Positions 10,181 to 29,310 of a DNA stretch of 64,000 bases are shown here, one piece after another (position 1 is the stretch's first letter; the number at the start of each line of letters is the position of its first letter). The notes beneath the pieces are model-generated. The model did no database searches and was not told the origin of the DNA. It saw nothing but the letters and a program-made list of their open reading frames with translations. The translations under genes were made by a program, and so were the position numbers. This stretch comes from Polyodon spathula (Eukaryota; Chordata; Actinopteri; Acipenseriformes; Polyodontidae), in assembly GCF_017654505.1 (NCBI RefSeq), contig NC_054565.1:3083468-3147467 (forward strand), written 5' to 3'.

Positions 10181-13100
10181 ACAGGTATTTTAGTTAATTA
10201 CTTTTAAAAACTAAAACATTAAAGATCTGTTAAAACTGCAATAGTTGATGAACAATAGAAAAACATGTGAAGAGTATTGATCTAGTAGATATAATCGATC
10301 CATATTTAAATACATGCAAAGGATTTTAATGAGTGTGTCCCGCAAATGCTATTCCTACCAATGCAGAATGACTAGGAGCATTTGATCTTTGTTTTATTGC
10401 ATACTCTCCAGAGTCTAATAGAGTGAAGACCCTGCTGAAATGCAAGGTGATCAAATCCACAAGGGCAGGATGCTATGGTATCCTAACACATCAGGAATTC
10501 TGGTTCTCAAAGCGTCAGTTAAAATTGATTGCAGATGGATTTCCATTGCAATTTTCCAATTCCATCATTAACTGGCTGCATTGTACAATGTTTGCACTCA
10601 GAAGCTATACACTATCAGAGGGATGAATGGAATTCCAATGCACAAAGACCTCCAGCACTCAACGTGTGCACTTGTAAGAGAGTTTTCTCATTAAAATCTC
10701 ATTCATGTATTTAAAAAGGAGATGATTATCTGTTCAGGGATATCAAGATATTTAGTCGGCAAACGATCTAAATGTGGTAATCCAGTGGGTGTTAATTCAA
10801 ATGTAATAATCATACATTTACACATTTAAGAACATTATTTTCTGTTGAATCCTAACAGAGTCATTGTCGATTTATATAAATCCACACTCATGTGAAGTCC
10901 TATTCTTAACATATTGTGCTGTCTCTTATAAAGTGTTCAATTCATATATTTTATTTATGATTGATAACTGACATATTGTACACTTTAAAAGGCCCCAGTG
11001 AGACGCCCCCATCTTTAATGACCACAGATTTGTTGGTACATCATACCTTCAGTCGTTTTGGAAACAAGACGTCCTATCAAAGACACTGAAAAGGTTAAAC
11101 TCAGATGTACCAGCCAGATAACCCCTGAAAAGAAGATTGGAATGTAAAAACACACACGTATAAGCAGCCACAACTCTTATTTTTGGTTCCTTCAGCTTTC
11201 TCTGTGTAACATTCCATTCCTATGACACACAAACACACGGCCTGTTTCAGAACACTAACCATGTAGTAATGGGCCTCAAAAAAATCATTTGAGCCCTGTT
11301 GAAAATTCAACAGTTGGCCCTACATCGAGGTTAACACATGCAAATGTACATTAAGGATCACCTTTAAGTGCGAGGAGGATCTGGTGGGGAAAATGACAGG
11401 CTCAAGTAAGAGAAAGAGGGTAGGCCTTGGCACCTGGCCTACAATTCCAAACGTCAAGCTATATCCAGCAATGGCTGTCATACATTTCATGAGGCTTAGG
11501 CTGGGATTGTCAAACCCCAGGAACACAGTATATGGGTCAACACCAGATTAAAATGAAATGTATTATTGTATCACTTTTTTTTTGTTACCTGGTAATGTTC
11601 CATTTATTCAGTCTAGATCCATGTAGATTATCTATAAACAGATAAAAAAAAAAAAAAAAAAAAAACATTATTAAAATGAAGGCATTAAACAGTAGCTGGG
11701 TGTCTGAGTGGTTCAGAAGCAAGTTACTAACGGGATTACACATTTTTAGAGTACTGCTGTATTGTGGAATTGTTTTCTTTGAAACGAAGGAGGCAGAGCA
11801 TTCTGTCAATTGTTCTGTACCTAAAATGAAAAGGTCAAGGATGTTTGGGATTGAAATGTTTCAGCTGACCAGAGAAGGAGGGAGGGGTGGTTATGTATGG
11901 CAGCTGGTCTGCAGAACCCCTACTGCAGACCACATACCAAAGGCATGGGAAGTCCAGAGAAAGGGGTATTATTCCTCGGAACTGAAATTCCGGTAAAGCT
12001 GGTTTTGGATTGTTTTATACACCCAGCCTCACGTCTACATCTACATTGCCTGTTAACGGAAAAGATCGTTAACGTTGTCATGACAACACTTTATTACCTG
12101 AAAGAACTACTGCAGCTGTCCATACTCTATTCATTTAGTTCTCATTAGACTTTACTGACAAGCAGATGTTATTAAAGTGTAAAAAATGTACGCGTGGTTT
12201 CAGCTGCTGCCATCTCTCCCTTCCAAATAACAAACTAATTAGCGTCTAGTCAAGTAAGTGTTTTGCCTCCATCTCGAATTTACCTTTGAAGTGTAAATGC
12301 AGCATGCTACAATGCAGATTAGAATGATTACGCAAAATGAAATATAAAATACGAAATAAATTAAACAGAGGCGCAAAATGTCACGCCGTCATGTTTCCCC
12401 AATCCTTTACCCAGCGAGGGGATAGTAATGAATCACAGAAAGAGAGTATGAAAATAATTTACAACTTTAATAGGGTACCAAAAAAAAGCAGCAGTTGCAG
12501 ACTTCTCTGCCCATCATTCTGTATCATGCGATGTGGAATCTCTTTCACTAAGAGGGTTCATTCATTTTCATAAGCAAGCTGACACTCTCGCTAATGGGTA
12601 GAATCCATCACATCAAATTATGCTTAGAAAAGAAAACCTAATTTTAAGACACTGGGTTGCACAAAGTTAGGTTTAACTGGAAATGAATCAATGCAACTAT
12701 CTGAGCCTCTTACTCAGTTCTTATTGCATTGTACAGTACAATATAAGCTTGATTGACCTTGACATTTTCCAAGCACCTCTTACGGTAGTTTTTACTTATT
12801 GATGAAAGCTGTTAACTTTTAAAATATCTTCAAAATGCTTCAGCGCTCCCTACAAAAAAAAAAAAAAAAGCTACTGACTCTTCTTAAAGAGATATGTTTG
12901 TATGGTTTCAGACAAACAGTGGCAAACGGAAGCTGTCCCCTTGAAAGCTTAATTTATACGTTGCTGATGTATGTTTCATCTGAGCACTGCTTAATAAATA
13001 CCAAATGAAAACACTCTGTATAAAATACGATCTGAAACTTCTCCTTCCCCCTAATGGAATATGAAGCCTGCTTATTAATCATGCAAAGGTGAAGTGAAAA

Positions 13101-13980
13101 TGAAGAAGATGCAAATGAAGCATTGTAGTGGTCTGTTTCAAATAAAAGAAAGGCTGTTTTAAAGTTTGTAATCGTGGTGGGGGGTTCCTCTTGTTAACCA
13201 ACTGAGAAAGTATGTTGAAACCGCAAGTTGTAGATATCATGCCAGAAAGGCGTTACTATTCATTGCGTGTAAGATTACAGCTGACCTAAAGTTAAACTGA
13301 TAAAGTAGCTAAACTGTAAACCTATCTCAGCTGTAAAAATTTAGCCATTTGAACAAAGGGTGCACCAAATAGAACAGATTTTGATTTACTTTCTCATTCC
13401 ATGGTAATATCATTTACACAGTAGCCAAGCCCTTTGAATTCAATGGCAAAGCAGAAGACCGGAACCCTGAACCCCACAACGCAGAGATAGACTTCTTGCC
13501 ATTCATTTTAATAGTTCTCCACCATCAAGCGGTTAATTATGTGTAGCTGAACACTCAGTACTATAACCCGTTACATTAAGCAATTTATAAAACACCTACA
13601 ATTATAAGATCCTTTGCCGCAGTTACAACACACAGCTACCTGGTAGCAGTTCAAATACTGATCTAAGAAAGCAGCAGTTTCAACATTACAAAGTAAGCAA
13701 GCTCCCCCTGGTTAAAATGTCATCATTAGTAAATGTCGGTGTTACCTGGGAATCACATTAACCCTATTATTCAAGTTTATTTTTTTGCTATTATTCGTAG
13801 TCTTTGATGGGCTGGTATTGAAGTCACTAATACAGTAGAAGACAAACGAAACCAAGCAGAGGCTGGGGCCGTACCGGCGACCACGCACACACCGCAAGTG
13901 AGTGTCAGGACTCATCTGCATTGGTGGTTGAACACCTTGTAACCTCATCCCACCGACTGGGGTCAGAATCCCTACGCGCC

Positions 13981-14028
13981 GTGCATCGCACAGCACTGCA
14001 TCGCACAGCACTGCATCGCACAGCACTG
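13981..14028 (+). repeat. 16-bp minisatellite, three copies
   Basis: The unit GCATCGCACAGCACT is tandemly repeated three times with a 16-bp period and almost no change. The surrounding sequence is more GC-rich than its neighbourhood. Confidence 0.9.
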
Positions 14029-15023
14029 CCAGTTGCAGAAAGACACAATGACAGACCAAGCACATTATTCAGACAGGCTGAGTTCATTGCATTCCCCATG
14101 ATTATCATTTAGGGAACAGTGTGCCTTACATCTATCACCTCCGAGAAGTTTAGTACCTGTGTTGATTTATTCCCTCTTGAGACCTCTGGTGATTGGGGCA
14201 CACATTCTATTTCCTCTAGGAGCCATGGTAACAGTCATATTATTTTACACACTGTTACTGGCATGTCAGTGGAGCTCCCATGCCAATCCAACTAAAACAG
14301 CATATTTAATTCATATTCAGGTTTCCTGCAGGACCTACGGAATTGCAATGGTATACCAAATGTATAATTTTATAGTTCTGATGGGGTCTACCCGAGGTCT
14401 TACACTGGTTTATAATGCTATCTCAATTGTACTTTCTCCAAACTCTAAAGGTCGATACAAACATGTATAGCTTATTCCTGTGTATCCTAACATAAAGATA
14501 AAATACTATCTGAGCAGATACCAAAGCACTTCAATCCAAAGCTTTTATTTTACGCCCACCTCTCCCTCTTCATACCCCGGGGTTCTAGAATTCGGAACAC
14601 AGTTATTGTCTCACTGAACATTAGTATTGTTCTGGGTATTTGCTTGAATGTCAAATGTAGCAGATGATTCACTCCAGTGTGTGGCTTATAGGCTTCCAAA
14701 ATCAATGCATCTTCTAGTTTCACGGTGGCAATCAATCACACTGCTCCCTGCTTATGGAGACATTGTCGTTTCATTGAACAATAAAAGCCATTTTATATAT
14801 GTTTTCAGAATGCTACAGTACAGTATTTATTTGATACAAAAGTAATGTATCTGGGATTTGGGATTTGAATTAATAATAGCAGGCTGCACCCATCAAGTGT
14901 GCAGGACATTTCACTCTGACATGCTTCCTGAAGAGCAGGTTTGTTTTTTCTGTTTCAATCATCACCCTGATGGCTTTTTAAAACACAGATATTTAAAGCA
15001 ACCCCTTTGCACTTAATATAGGT

Positions 15024-15356
15024 GGTAACACTTTCCATTGAGTGTCTCTAATTACTGTGTATTTACATAGTAGTTACTTAGTAAATACATGTGTACTTAC
15101 ACGTAATTATAATGCTACTATGCATAGTCACTTAATGTGTAAATATTTTTGCATGATATATGCAAGTACATATTTGTTTCAGAAAAGAGTTTGGGTGGGT
15201 AGGGTTAGGGTTATATCATGCAAACCAAATGACATATTAAATGCATTGTAACTGTGCCTAATAACATTGGAGTTATATGTAAGTACATATTTATTTAATG
15301 TGTAGTAACTGCTATGTGAATAGACAGTAACTAGAGACACGATGTAAAGTGTTTCC
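15024..15356. mobile_element. Foldback MITE, near-complete copy
   Basis: The left end GGTAACACTTTCCATTGAGT and the right end (reversed, GGAAACACTTTACATCGTG) are inverted, and the two halves continue as inverted repeats (AATTACTGTGTATTTACATAG; TACATGTGTACTTAC). The centre carries GGGTAGGGTTAGGGTTA. At about 333 bp with no coding capacity, it is a non-autonomous DNA transposon. Copies also lie at 23484-23778 and 6196-6413. Confidence 0.8.
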
Positions 15357-18300
15357 ATATACTGTAATTGTGCAACATGCCTTTTCACTTAGTAACGCTG
15401 GTACAGAGTGTAACCATTACCTGTCCCACAGCAAAACCATGCTGTGAGCGTTGAATTTTAATGCAAAACAAGACTATGGTCACTATTACCGTTATTCTTT
15501 TATGCTACATCAACCATGCATCTCCCGTAGTGAGAAAAAAAAGCTCTCCATCTGTCACGGACTGAAAATGTCACGAGGAAGGCTTTGTCATTGCCGTTCT
15601 GATAGAGAAGCAGTGACACCGTACTTGGGCTGATCCATCACAACAGCAGCTTACTACAAACAAAAAAAAAAATCAACAGAAATATCATTTTAAAGTAATT
15701 TATAAGGTATGCTTTTACTTAACAGTATATTCGTAATATGTTAAATTTAATAAAGCCCCCCGCCCCCCGCTTTTGAATTAGTTTCCTTGGCGACTAGATT
15801 TTAGGAAATTATATTTCGAGGGTATGAGGAAGTAAAACAAAATCAGTCCTGTGTGGTACATATTGTGTTCAGATGGCTAAATGGCACGCAATCAAATGAG
15901 TCACCAAGAAATCAAGGCTTTAAAAGCTTTTGGCCTTATTGCTATATTTTAATTAGGGCATACACAAAGCTATACTTCAGGGATATGTAATATACTGTAT
16001 TTAGCAATGAGTCCAAACACAGAGGAACTAGGAACTTTTGAACTGCCAATTGGTAGATGACCATAGAACCAGCTTTAAAAAGTTGAAGTAAAATGTACAT
16101 AAGTCTGTCAATTAGAGGTTTAACATGTTTAAAGTAACAGTATACTGTGAATGCACTGTTGCTTCTAAACCCTGATTAAATCAGGCATGAGCTTGGCAAT
16201 TGTCCTTGTCTGTCTGGCAGCAACACAGTCAATTGTCAGACAGTAATGGCAAGAAAAGGATTTTAAACAATTTTGTTAGCACTCCTTTAACATTAAGTAA
16301 TTTACACAATTGAAGTATAGTATTTAGAACAAAGGATATTGAAATGTACAGTTATATTCTGGTGCCACTGTGTAAGAAGAAATATATTTCTGATAAGGGT
16401 ACATGAAAACACAAGTAATACTTTTCACACATGGCCGGTTTAGGAGAGTAGGTGTTATTCTGCAGCTTTAGGGAATTCTTAATCAGTGGTGCTTGGTAAA
16501 ACAGTAACACCTCTGTAACACCATATGTAACAATGGAAGGGTAGTGTGACCCAAGAGACCTGCATCAATGTTTGATTTGCACGCACAGTGCAGTGTAAAT
16601 ATTTGCGATTACTAATAAAAGGAAACATATTCATATTTCATAGATGTCCAGATGTGCCAAATGCCTTCTATAAACTTTGCACCAAGAACATTAGCTAATC
16701 ATTAACAGTGGAAGTTTGCATGAATCTATTCTAGCACTATTTAATTTTATTAAATAACGAATCAGCTAAGTAAGCAATACCTCACTGAATCCATGGAAAA
16801 GTTCAACAGGGAGATGCAGCATATAACTGTTACAAAATACATGTATGCCATTTTTATACAAGTGTGTCATGTGAGAGACCACTCATTTGCACAAAAGTTG
16901 TTTTTTTATATATGCATGGTAGCTTACCTTTTCAATAATATTAAAGAGCTGTAGCTTTAAATGGCTTTTTCACAGTTTTCTTGTGCTATCCTCTTATATT
17001 TTTATAATGTTATGAGTGGGCATTATTGATTTCGAGAGCAACTCTTGATATGGAGTTGCCAGATTCATTTTCACCATAGACTTGTGTAACACAGTGTATG
17101 CAAGTGAAGCTTCATTTTGTACTGCTGCCAATGCACATCACCGGTACACAATACCCATTCACTGATGGGACAGACACTTTGTTGATCTAGCCTCCATTAT
17201 GTACACTGTCTGGCCCCTTTCTCTACAGCAGTAGCTGTGGGAGCAGCACAATTGCAAACAGTCTCCCAGAAATAGGTGAAGGTAAACGGTAACATTTTCC
17301 ATTAAGTGTTACCAGGTAATAATCCAACAGGGTGGTGTGTCAGAGTAAAAGTGGCCACCAAGAAAGACACAAGCAAATGGAAATAAGGGATAGATTCTCT
17401 ACTGTTATGTATGCTAAGAGCAATATTTCCTATAAACCATTCCATGCTTATAAACCATTCCACACTTCAGAGACTCCTCAAGGTTGATTTTCTGAAGGAA
17501 TAATGGCTATGTGCTAGGCACTAAAACTCATTATTGAAGCGTTGAGCCTCCTCAATTTTAACGTTCCTTTTTAGGCTCCAGTGCAATGTAGAATTGATTT
17601 TTGTCAGGGCTATTATTAGTCTTGAGTTTTTCTCGGATTTCCCGGTTGCTATCATGGAAGTCATATAGTACAGAGGTACAGCTACTGCGATGGTTGCAAA
17701 GGCTGCTGGGAGATTCATTTCCCAGCATCATTTGGAATAATCATCCTATCACGTGCAGATTCAAAGACACCTTAAAGCGTGGTTCTTGAAACCGAGAATT
17801 TGAAATTGCACAGCAAATATTGAAAGATGCACCATGGTTTTATTAGCTTTGTGTCTTTTACCTTTGCTTTCTGAATTCAATTTGTTCCTGGGTATCTGTG
17901 CAACTGGGAGCAATATTGATTTGAGTACACACCAGATGTAACTCACTCATGCAAACATTTATTAAATTGGAATCCAAAATCATTTCCCATTTCATAAAAG
18001 TGATGAACGTTCATGGTTAATAAACAAAAAGCTTGCCACTATTCCAGGCAAGATGACACCTTCTCTTCATCTCTCACTGGTTTGCCCCAATCACGTCTAA
18101 GCTGGAACTCACTGTAACTAATTCCTTCTGTCATAAAGGTTTTTTTTTTACTCCTCCTCCCCTGTTTTGCAGGGGGTTCCGTCACATTGTCTTGGTAGAC
18201 GTGACAGCAGCTCATAGGAGAGCGGCTTCTTTCTGGCTGAACAGAGAGACCACACTTATTATATCATTCCCTTGAATAAATATTCGAACCTTAATCACGT

Positions 18301-21300
18301 TAACATCTTGCATATTGAATAGTTAGAGAATATTATATCCTCGTTTAAATACACATTGGTGAAATAAATAACTCTGAGGTTAAAGAAGTTGAAGGGTCCA
18401 GGCAGAACTATCACTGTCTGAAATCCTTCATTGGTTTGGAAACACACTGGTGATGCAGTCACTCATTTATAACCAGAAAATCAAATCTAAAGCATAAACA
18501 GAATAACTGACAGGTTTGTAAATTGCTTTCAAATTTATCACTTTAGCTTATCTTTTCTTTTAAAGAGTGCCCAGGCTTAATGCAAGAGCCAGGATATCTG
18601 CAAAAAAAAAAGGATCAAATTCTATTACGAAAGTTAGGCAATCACCTGTTGATAGCAGATAAAACAGGACATATAAGTGCAATAGAAAATCCGTCTGATA
18701 TATAAGAATGCCATTTTGAACGGGCTCCAAGTACTTATGGAAAATAAGCATATCTGAATGGTGAAATATATTTGCATATATTTCTAGACTGTAGCCTACT
18801 GTTGTTGGACCGGCCAAGTGAAGCAAAGATTGTTCCCATAGTGAAAGAGTCACACCTTTAAGGTGTAGTGCACTGTTCAGTTTTGAAATACTTATTTGTA
18901 ATTCATGTCATGTTCTATGGAAGTGCAGAGGTCTACAAGATGGAAAGCGACACATTCAGACTCCCCCCCCCCACACAGGTATAGGGCATATATATATTTA
19001 AAAATATTTGTTATGAAATTGAGAAATCTCTTAATGTACCTTAAAGGTCAATGTCTCAAACATATTCATGTCTTATAGCAAACATGTATTTTCTATTTTT
19101 TGTTTTGGAAAATTCTAACTACAGAAAGTTGAGTTTCAATGCCTTACTTTCAGGTAGTCTTACGCCTTACATATCATTTCCTTTGGAGAGTAAAAATGTT
19201 CCCACCCCTGAAACATATTCATTCCTGTCTAACAAGTTGTATTTCCCCAATGATTGACATGCAGTGGTATGAGAAGGCATTGCTGAAGCGAATTACCTAC
19301 ATTAGGAAGTGCAACTCTAACAGTCTAGCTGAAGGTCAGGAATACAAAGTGAGAGCTTGTATAGTGCTTTCACAAATGCACATACAGTATGAGAACTACA
19401 GGTTGTGAAATGCACACCTTATGCCATCATTGGACCCAATTAATTACTGCAACCCCTTCAATAGACACCAACAATATAATAGCATAACATGAATTATAGG
19501 ATAATTCAGCTTAAAACAGTTATGCAAAACTGAGCATTACACACCCAGGGTCCATATTTCATCCTTTACATAAGAGCTATTTCTGCAGTGCTGGTAGACT
19601 ATTGTTGTAGTGGATCTGCTTATCAGCATACGACACCATTCCATACTGCACACAATTCAGCTTTTGGCTAATGAGAAGACATTTAGCAGCCATTTGGCTC
19701 TGTGATCATTGAAGCTTTAAGAATCAGCACTCTCCTGAGGAAATGACTGAAGGCTCCACGAATAGGATGACTCCACTGCTCTCCAAGGCAGATGTTTAGT
19801 TTATAGCGAACGAGAAAGACTGAAGACACACGAGATGCAGAGTCATTGAAAGTTCAGGATAATCTTCACAGACTTCTGACTGCAAGGGATCCAATGAAGG
19901 CCAGGGCACTGGAAGTACTATACAGTACCTCTACACAACAAAACAAGAGAAGCACAATGCAATCAGAAATTATGGACGGTTACGCTCAGTCAGGGAATTT
20001 TGCTGGTTCATGTAAAGTTGTTGTCACTGGAGGTTTCTGTAGATAAAGTTACGGTTGTTCACCAATTTAACACTTAGTTGTTTTTACTGCTTAAACCATC
20101 CATAAAATAATGCTATAATTAAGCGCTCATTTGTTTCTAAGTGCAGTGTATGAGGAGGTCAACATTTTCAATTCTAATAAAACGACAAGGCCTGACATTT
20201 ATTTCAGAATTTGGAATGTTTAATTACACACCATCACAAGCCTGTATTAAATCAAAGTTTATTGCTCTGTGATACTGTAGTTCTGTTATAAAATGTATAT
20301 TGTACTGCCATGCTTGGGAATACGTGGAGTGAATTAGTGTACTGTTGTTACTTTGACAAATCTACAGTTCTCATTTGAATCGTTAAATGTCTCAGCTGGG
20401 TTAAGTGTTCAGGTGTAATTCTCAGAGATATGTGTTCTGCTGACATACAAAGATACTTTTTAAAATGAATTAGAGACCTCTTATACCCATAAGAACATAA
20501 TCCAATCTAGCAGCATGGTAATATACCCTGATGATTGAGTATGCAGTAGCAGAGGGTATAAACCATTATTGTCACTAGGCCAGAACAGTGCACATATCTG
20601 CAGAAAATGCACAGTTAGCATCATTGTATCACTGTGTTGACATTCAATCAACCATGGTGCCAAAATCCTTGCCTGTTTAGTACAAGTTGAACAAAGCTCA
20701 CAGGAAGTAGTGCTGTGCGATATTCTACGTTTTTCCATGTTCAATTATTACCCAATTAATTAATTTATTTAGCATTTTTTATCAAATAATTTTGCAGTGC
20801 AATAACATTTGATCCATCTGATTACGGGCAAAGGTTGCTATTGATATTATAAGCTGACCTCTGTAAAAATAATAATGATGATAATAATAATATTATACTT
20901 AGTGTTCCATGTTTGTAATATAAGGAGCTGACGATTCAAATCTTTTCTGCAGCTGGCATTTCTAAAGAAATACTGACCTGTGCGTTAAACACTGATATTG
21001 CTTGTTTGTGTTCTGTCAGATTTTTAATACAGAGTTAAAGGACTGTGAGCACTAGTGTTTAATGGACTAAAAGTGAGCTGATTATGTTTGTGTCAATATA
21101 ACCCATACACAGACCAAGAGTCCACAACCAATAACACAGTCATAAATAGCAATAAAAAAACTTCAATCTTATGTAATGAACCTTGCATTACATTACACTT
21201 TACACTTCAGAGCCTTTTACACATCTTTAACACTTCCATTGAACTAATGAATTAGCAACCGATATGATTACTGATAGTTCTTGTTTACTACTGTAAGGTT

Positions 21301-21685
21301 ATGAGCTTGGGCTACCTACAAATACCAATCATTTCTTGAGTTTGAGTTACCCTCTCAATTGTCTGAGGGCATTACTGCCCCAATAAGTAATATTTATGTA
21401 GTTCGAACTGGCCAAAAAAGCATTGTTTGTTCAACAGCCATCAAGGAGCATTGGTAGCAATGAGAACTGTATTAGAATTGCTTTTATAAAGGTGAATAAG
21501 TTGCATGCACTTTGGTGCACCCTGGAGGATGTTGTGAAATCGGGGACAGATATCCCAGAGGTCTTGTTAATGGAGTGGAGGTGTGGAAGATAAGAGACAC
21601 CAAAACAGTAACATGAATGCATTGTCTGCTGTGCATGTTGAACTAATCAAAAACAAGAACATGAGCTTGCACCAGTGATTGATAT

Positions 21686-21767
<82 letters not shown>

Positions 21768-23483
21768 ATAAAACCATGGTAACACCAAGTCTCTAACAAC
21801 GGTTGCTTTGTATTTAGGTCTGGCTCGCTTGCAATCACACCCTCAAACAGCAAACGCAGGTACTAACACTTTTCTAGATTCTACTTGTATTGTTCACGCT
21901 GGGGTTTCCTTCCTTAAATACAGTGGCTCGTCCCACCCCACCTCATTCTTCACAGAGTTCTTAAAGTGACAGGTGCTCTTTTCTTAGCCATCCTACCTAT
22001 ACACATATACATATACATATACAGAAGTAAATGAGAATGAGATCAGGATTAGTAGATATCAGCCCTTGACTCTTGGGGGTGGTTGCAGAGATTTACTGGT
22101 CAATCAAACGTTATTTTTTCTACCTGCTTGCCACTATGTCATTCCGAGAGCCAACCATGTTCTCATATGGATTGCAATATTGAGAGGTTATTGAATCATA
22201 AGGAGCATATAACTGCATGCCCTACATTTGAACTGCAAACCAAATGAGCCTGTATTTTTGAATAACAATAACATTAGAGTTCCTGTCTGAATAAAGGGCT
22301 GTTATAATTTTGTCACACCAAAAATTCTAAGACTAGTATGAACACCACTTGCATCAATGGTATTATTTACTCAATTAGTCTAAGTGCAATGCAATAAAGC
22401 ATAATGAAGTAGGCCACATAGAAATTATTGAAAACCTTTGCCCTTTGACCTCCAACTCACAGCAGGAGTAGAACAGATACACCAATGAGGAACTTGGTTC
22501 CTATTGTTTTTTAAATAAATCTGTTAATGGGAAGTAGCCAAGCAAATACAGTCTGATTCTATTGTGTCACTTTACTCAAGCTGATGATCTGCTTTGGATC
22601 CGATTTTGAACACTTACACAGATAATCCTGGTTCCTATTGATTTCCATGTAAATATGTTAAACAAAACTGGGTTACGGCTGTCATGATGATGAAGTGGTC
22701 TCTGTAGTGCAGAGGCACAAGATTGTAGTGTTACCTTGTATTGCTCTGTGGAGATAACTATTCCAGTTAGCTTCACAATTCCTCTTAAACTGGCAACTAA
22801 GCAATTTAGCAGCATTGTATTGCTGGGACTTAAATAAAGCATCTGTGATGAACATTAGGTAGAAGCGGAAGAGCAGAACGTATACGACTGCAAGGGGGCT
22901 CCCTCAGTAAACAGATGGAGATCACATAAGGAAACTTAACGAGAGCTAATTAATACGCAAACCCATAGATCTAATACTTCATGGGCTGTCGCCTGCCTGT
23001 ATTCAAAATTCCACAAGTTTCAGTCATTGGATTGGGAAGTTCCCAGATCTACTTGTCTTGCTGGTATATACAAACTGGTTGACAGCAACTGCAATTATGG
23101 CTACGATTTATTTTGAAATCTCCAAGATCTGTTGGTATGGTGCATTGGACGGGTCAGTTTCAGATGCAATCCTGGTTCTTTTACTGGTTTCCAATTCAGT
23201 TTTCTCCATCTAACCCTCACACTTTTACCCTACTCCCACCCTGATCTACCACTGTGTTCTCTGCGTGCAGTGCGGGGAGGAGAGAAGCATGCCAGAGGCG
23301 CAGCACAGCTTAACATAGCGGATCATTACAAGTTGCAAGGTTGAAACTTTATGACAAATTAGTAAAGAAAGTTTTTTTGTTTTTTTTTAAAGTTTGTTTG
23401 TTGCCTGGTTAGTGGCAATTTACTTTTCAACACAATCCCCCGTTCTGATATTTTTATACACATGTCAATCTGCAAGTGAACAA
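15357..23483. other. Intergenic, no gene recognised
   Basis: Mostly AT-rich unique sequence with a long AG microsatellite at 21690-21764. Reading frames of 60-97 codons were inspected and none shows a domain or family motif. Confidence 0.5.
21690..21764. repeat. (AG)n microsatellite
   Basis: About 37 uninterrupted AG units. The Ser-Leu repeat reading frame on the minus strand is an artefact of it. Confidence 0.98.
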
Positions 23484-23778
23484 AATTACTGTGTATTTAT
23501 ATAGTAAATAGATGCATACTTACACATAATTAGAATGTTATTATGCACACTTACCATGTACTTAACGAGTCAACCTTTTTGCATGATATATGTAAGCACA
23601 TAATTGTATCAGAAAATTGTTAGGTTTAGAGTTAGTGTTACATCATGCAAAAAAAGTACACATTAAGTATGTTGTAATGCATATTAACATTGTAATTATG
23701 TATAAGTACACATGTATTTACTGAGCAACTACTGGGTAAATACATAGTAATTAGAGACACTCAATGTAAAGTGTTACC
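23484..23778. mobile_element. Foldback MITE, second copy
   Basis: Same family as 15024-15356. The right end reads (reversed) GGTAACACTTTACATTGAGT, and the left outer terminus is truncated. The central tract is degenerate (TTAGGTTTAGAGTTAGTG), flanked by TGCATGATATATGTAAG and the inverted TTTGCATGATGTAAC. Confidence 0.8.
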
Positions 23779-28748
<4,970 letters not shown>

Positions 28749-29036
28749 GACTCCTGAGTGGCTAACCTGGTAAAGCCACAACTATGTGGTGGACAAGATG
28801 AGCCAAGATGGGAAGGCAAATGCAACTCAGAGTGACCCACCTCCTGTGTTACTTCGGCTCCTACTGGCCAGGCACCCAGCGAGCAAGAGCTGACACCTGC
28901 AGTACTGACCTTTGTCCTCCAGGGGCAGGCAGTTCAAAATCCTCTGCTGACCTCCTGGGTGTAAAGAGGTGATTGACTTGGAGGAGTGATCGGAGAAGCC
29001 TAACCTTGAGTTCTTCTGAGCTGCAGTGAGAAGCAG
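28749..29036 (+). repeat. tRNA-like SINE, copy B
   Basis: Starts CTCCTGAGTGGCTAACCTGG and shares internal blocks (CCTTTGTCCTCCAGG, CTGACCTCCTGGGTGTAAA) and the end (AACCTTGAGTTCTTCTGAGC) with the minus-strand copy at 1535-1847. The copies are clearly diverged, so these are old insertions. Confidence 0.65.
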
Positions 29037-29184
29037 CTACATTGAGAGAAGGTAATTGTACATTCAAAATAGGTAAGAGTCCTTGGGTGTCCATGTACAT
29101 AACAGGCATTGAGTTGGAGAATGCCCCCTATTGATTTAACATCATCACCTATTATAGCAGCACTCTTATAAAAGCTTCCTATAG

Positions 29185-29310
29185 TGGAAGTATGGTAAAG
29201 CATAGGTAAGCATTGTAAAGCCCAGAGAGGTAGGGTAAAGCATATGCAAAAATATATTAAATGCACAGTATAACTACAGAAAAAGCATGAGAACTACAAA
29301 ATCTTCCATG
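29185..29310 (+). repeat. Dispersed GCATAGGTAAGCAT repeat, copy 2
   Basis: GCATAGGTAAGCATTGTAAA then CCCAGAGAGGTAGGGTAAAG closely follows copy 1 at 10005. The later part degenerates (AGAAAAAGCATGAGAA). Confidence 0.6.

Larger units (their letters stand above)
9490..15023. other. Intergenic, no gene recognised
   Basis: Upstream of the receptor gene. It holds a GCATAGGTAAGCAT-type repeat (10005-10180), poly-A tracts near 11643 and 12855, and a 16-bp minisatellite (13981-14028). Reading frames up to 107 codons were inspected and look non-coding. Receptor promoter and enhancers would be expected near 9.5 kb but cannot be delimited. Confidence 0.5.

Noticed and set aside
21567..21853. Ser-Leu repeat frames on the minus strand
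   Set aside because: Produced by the AG microsatellite.
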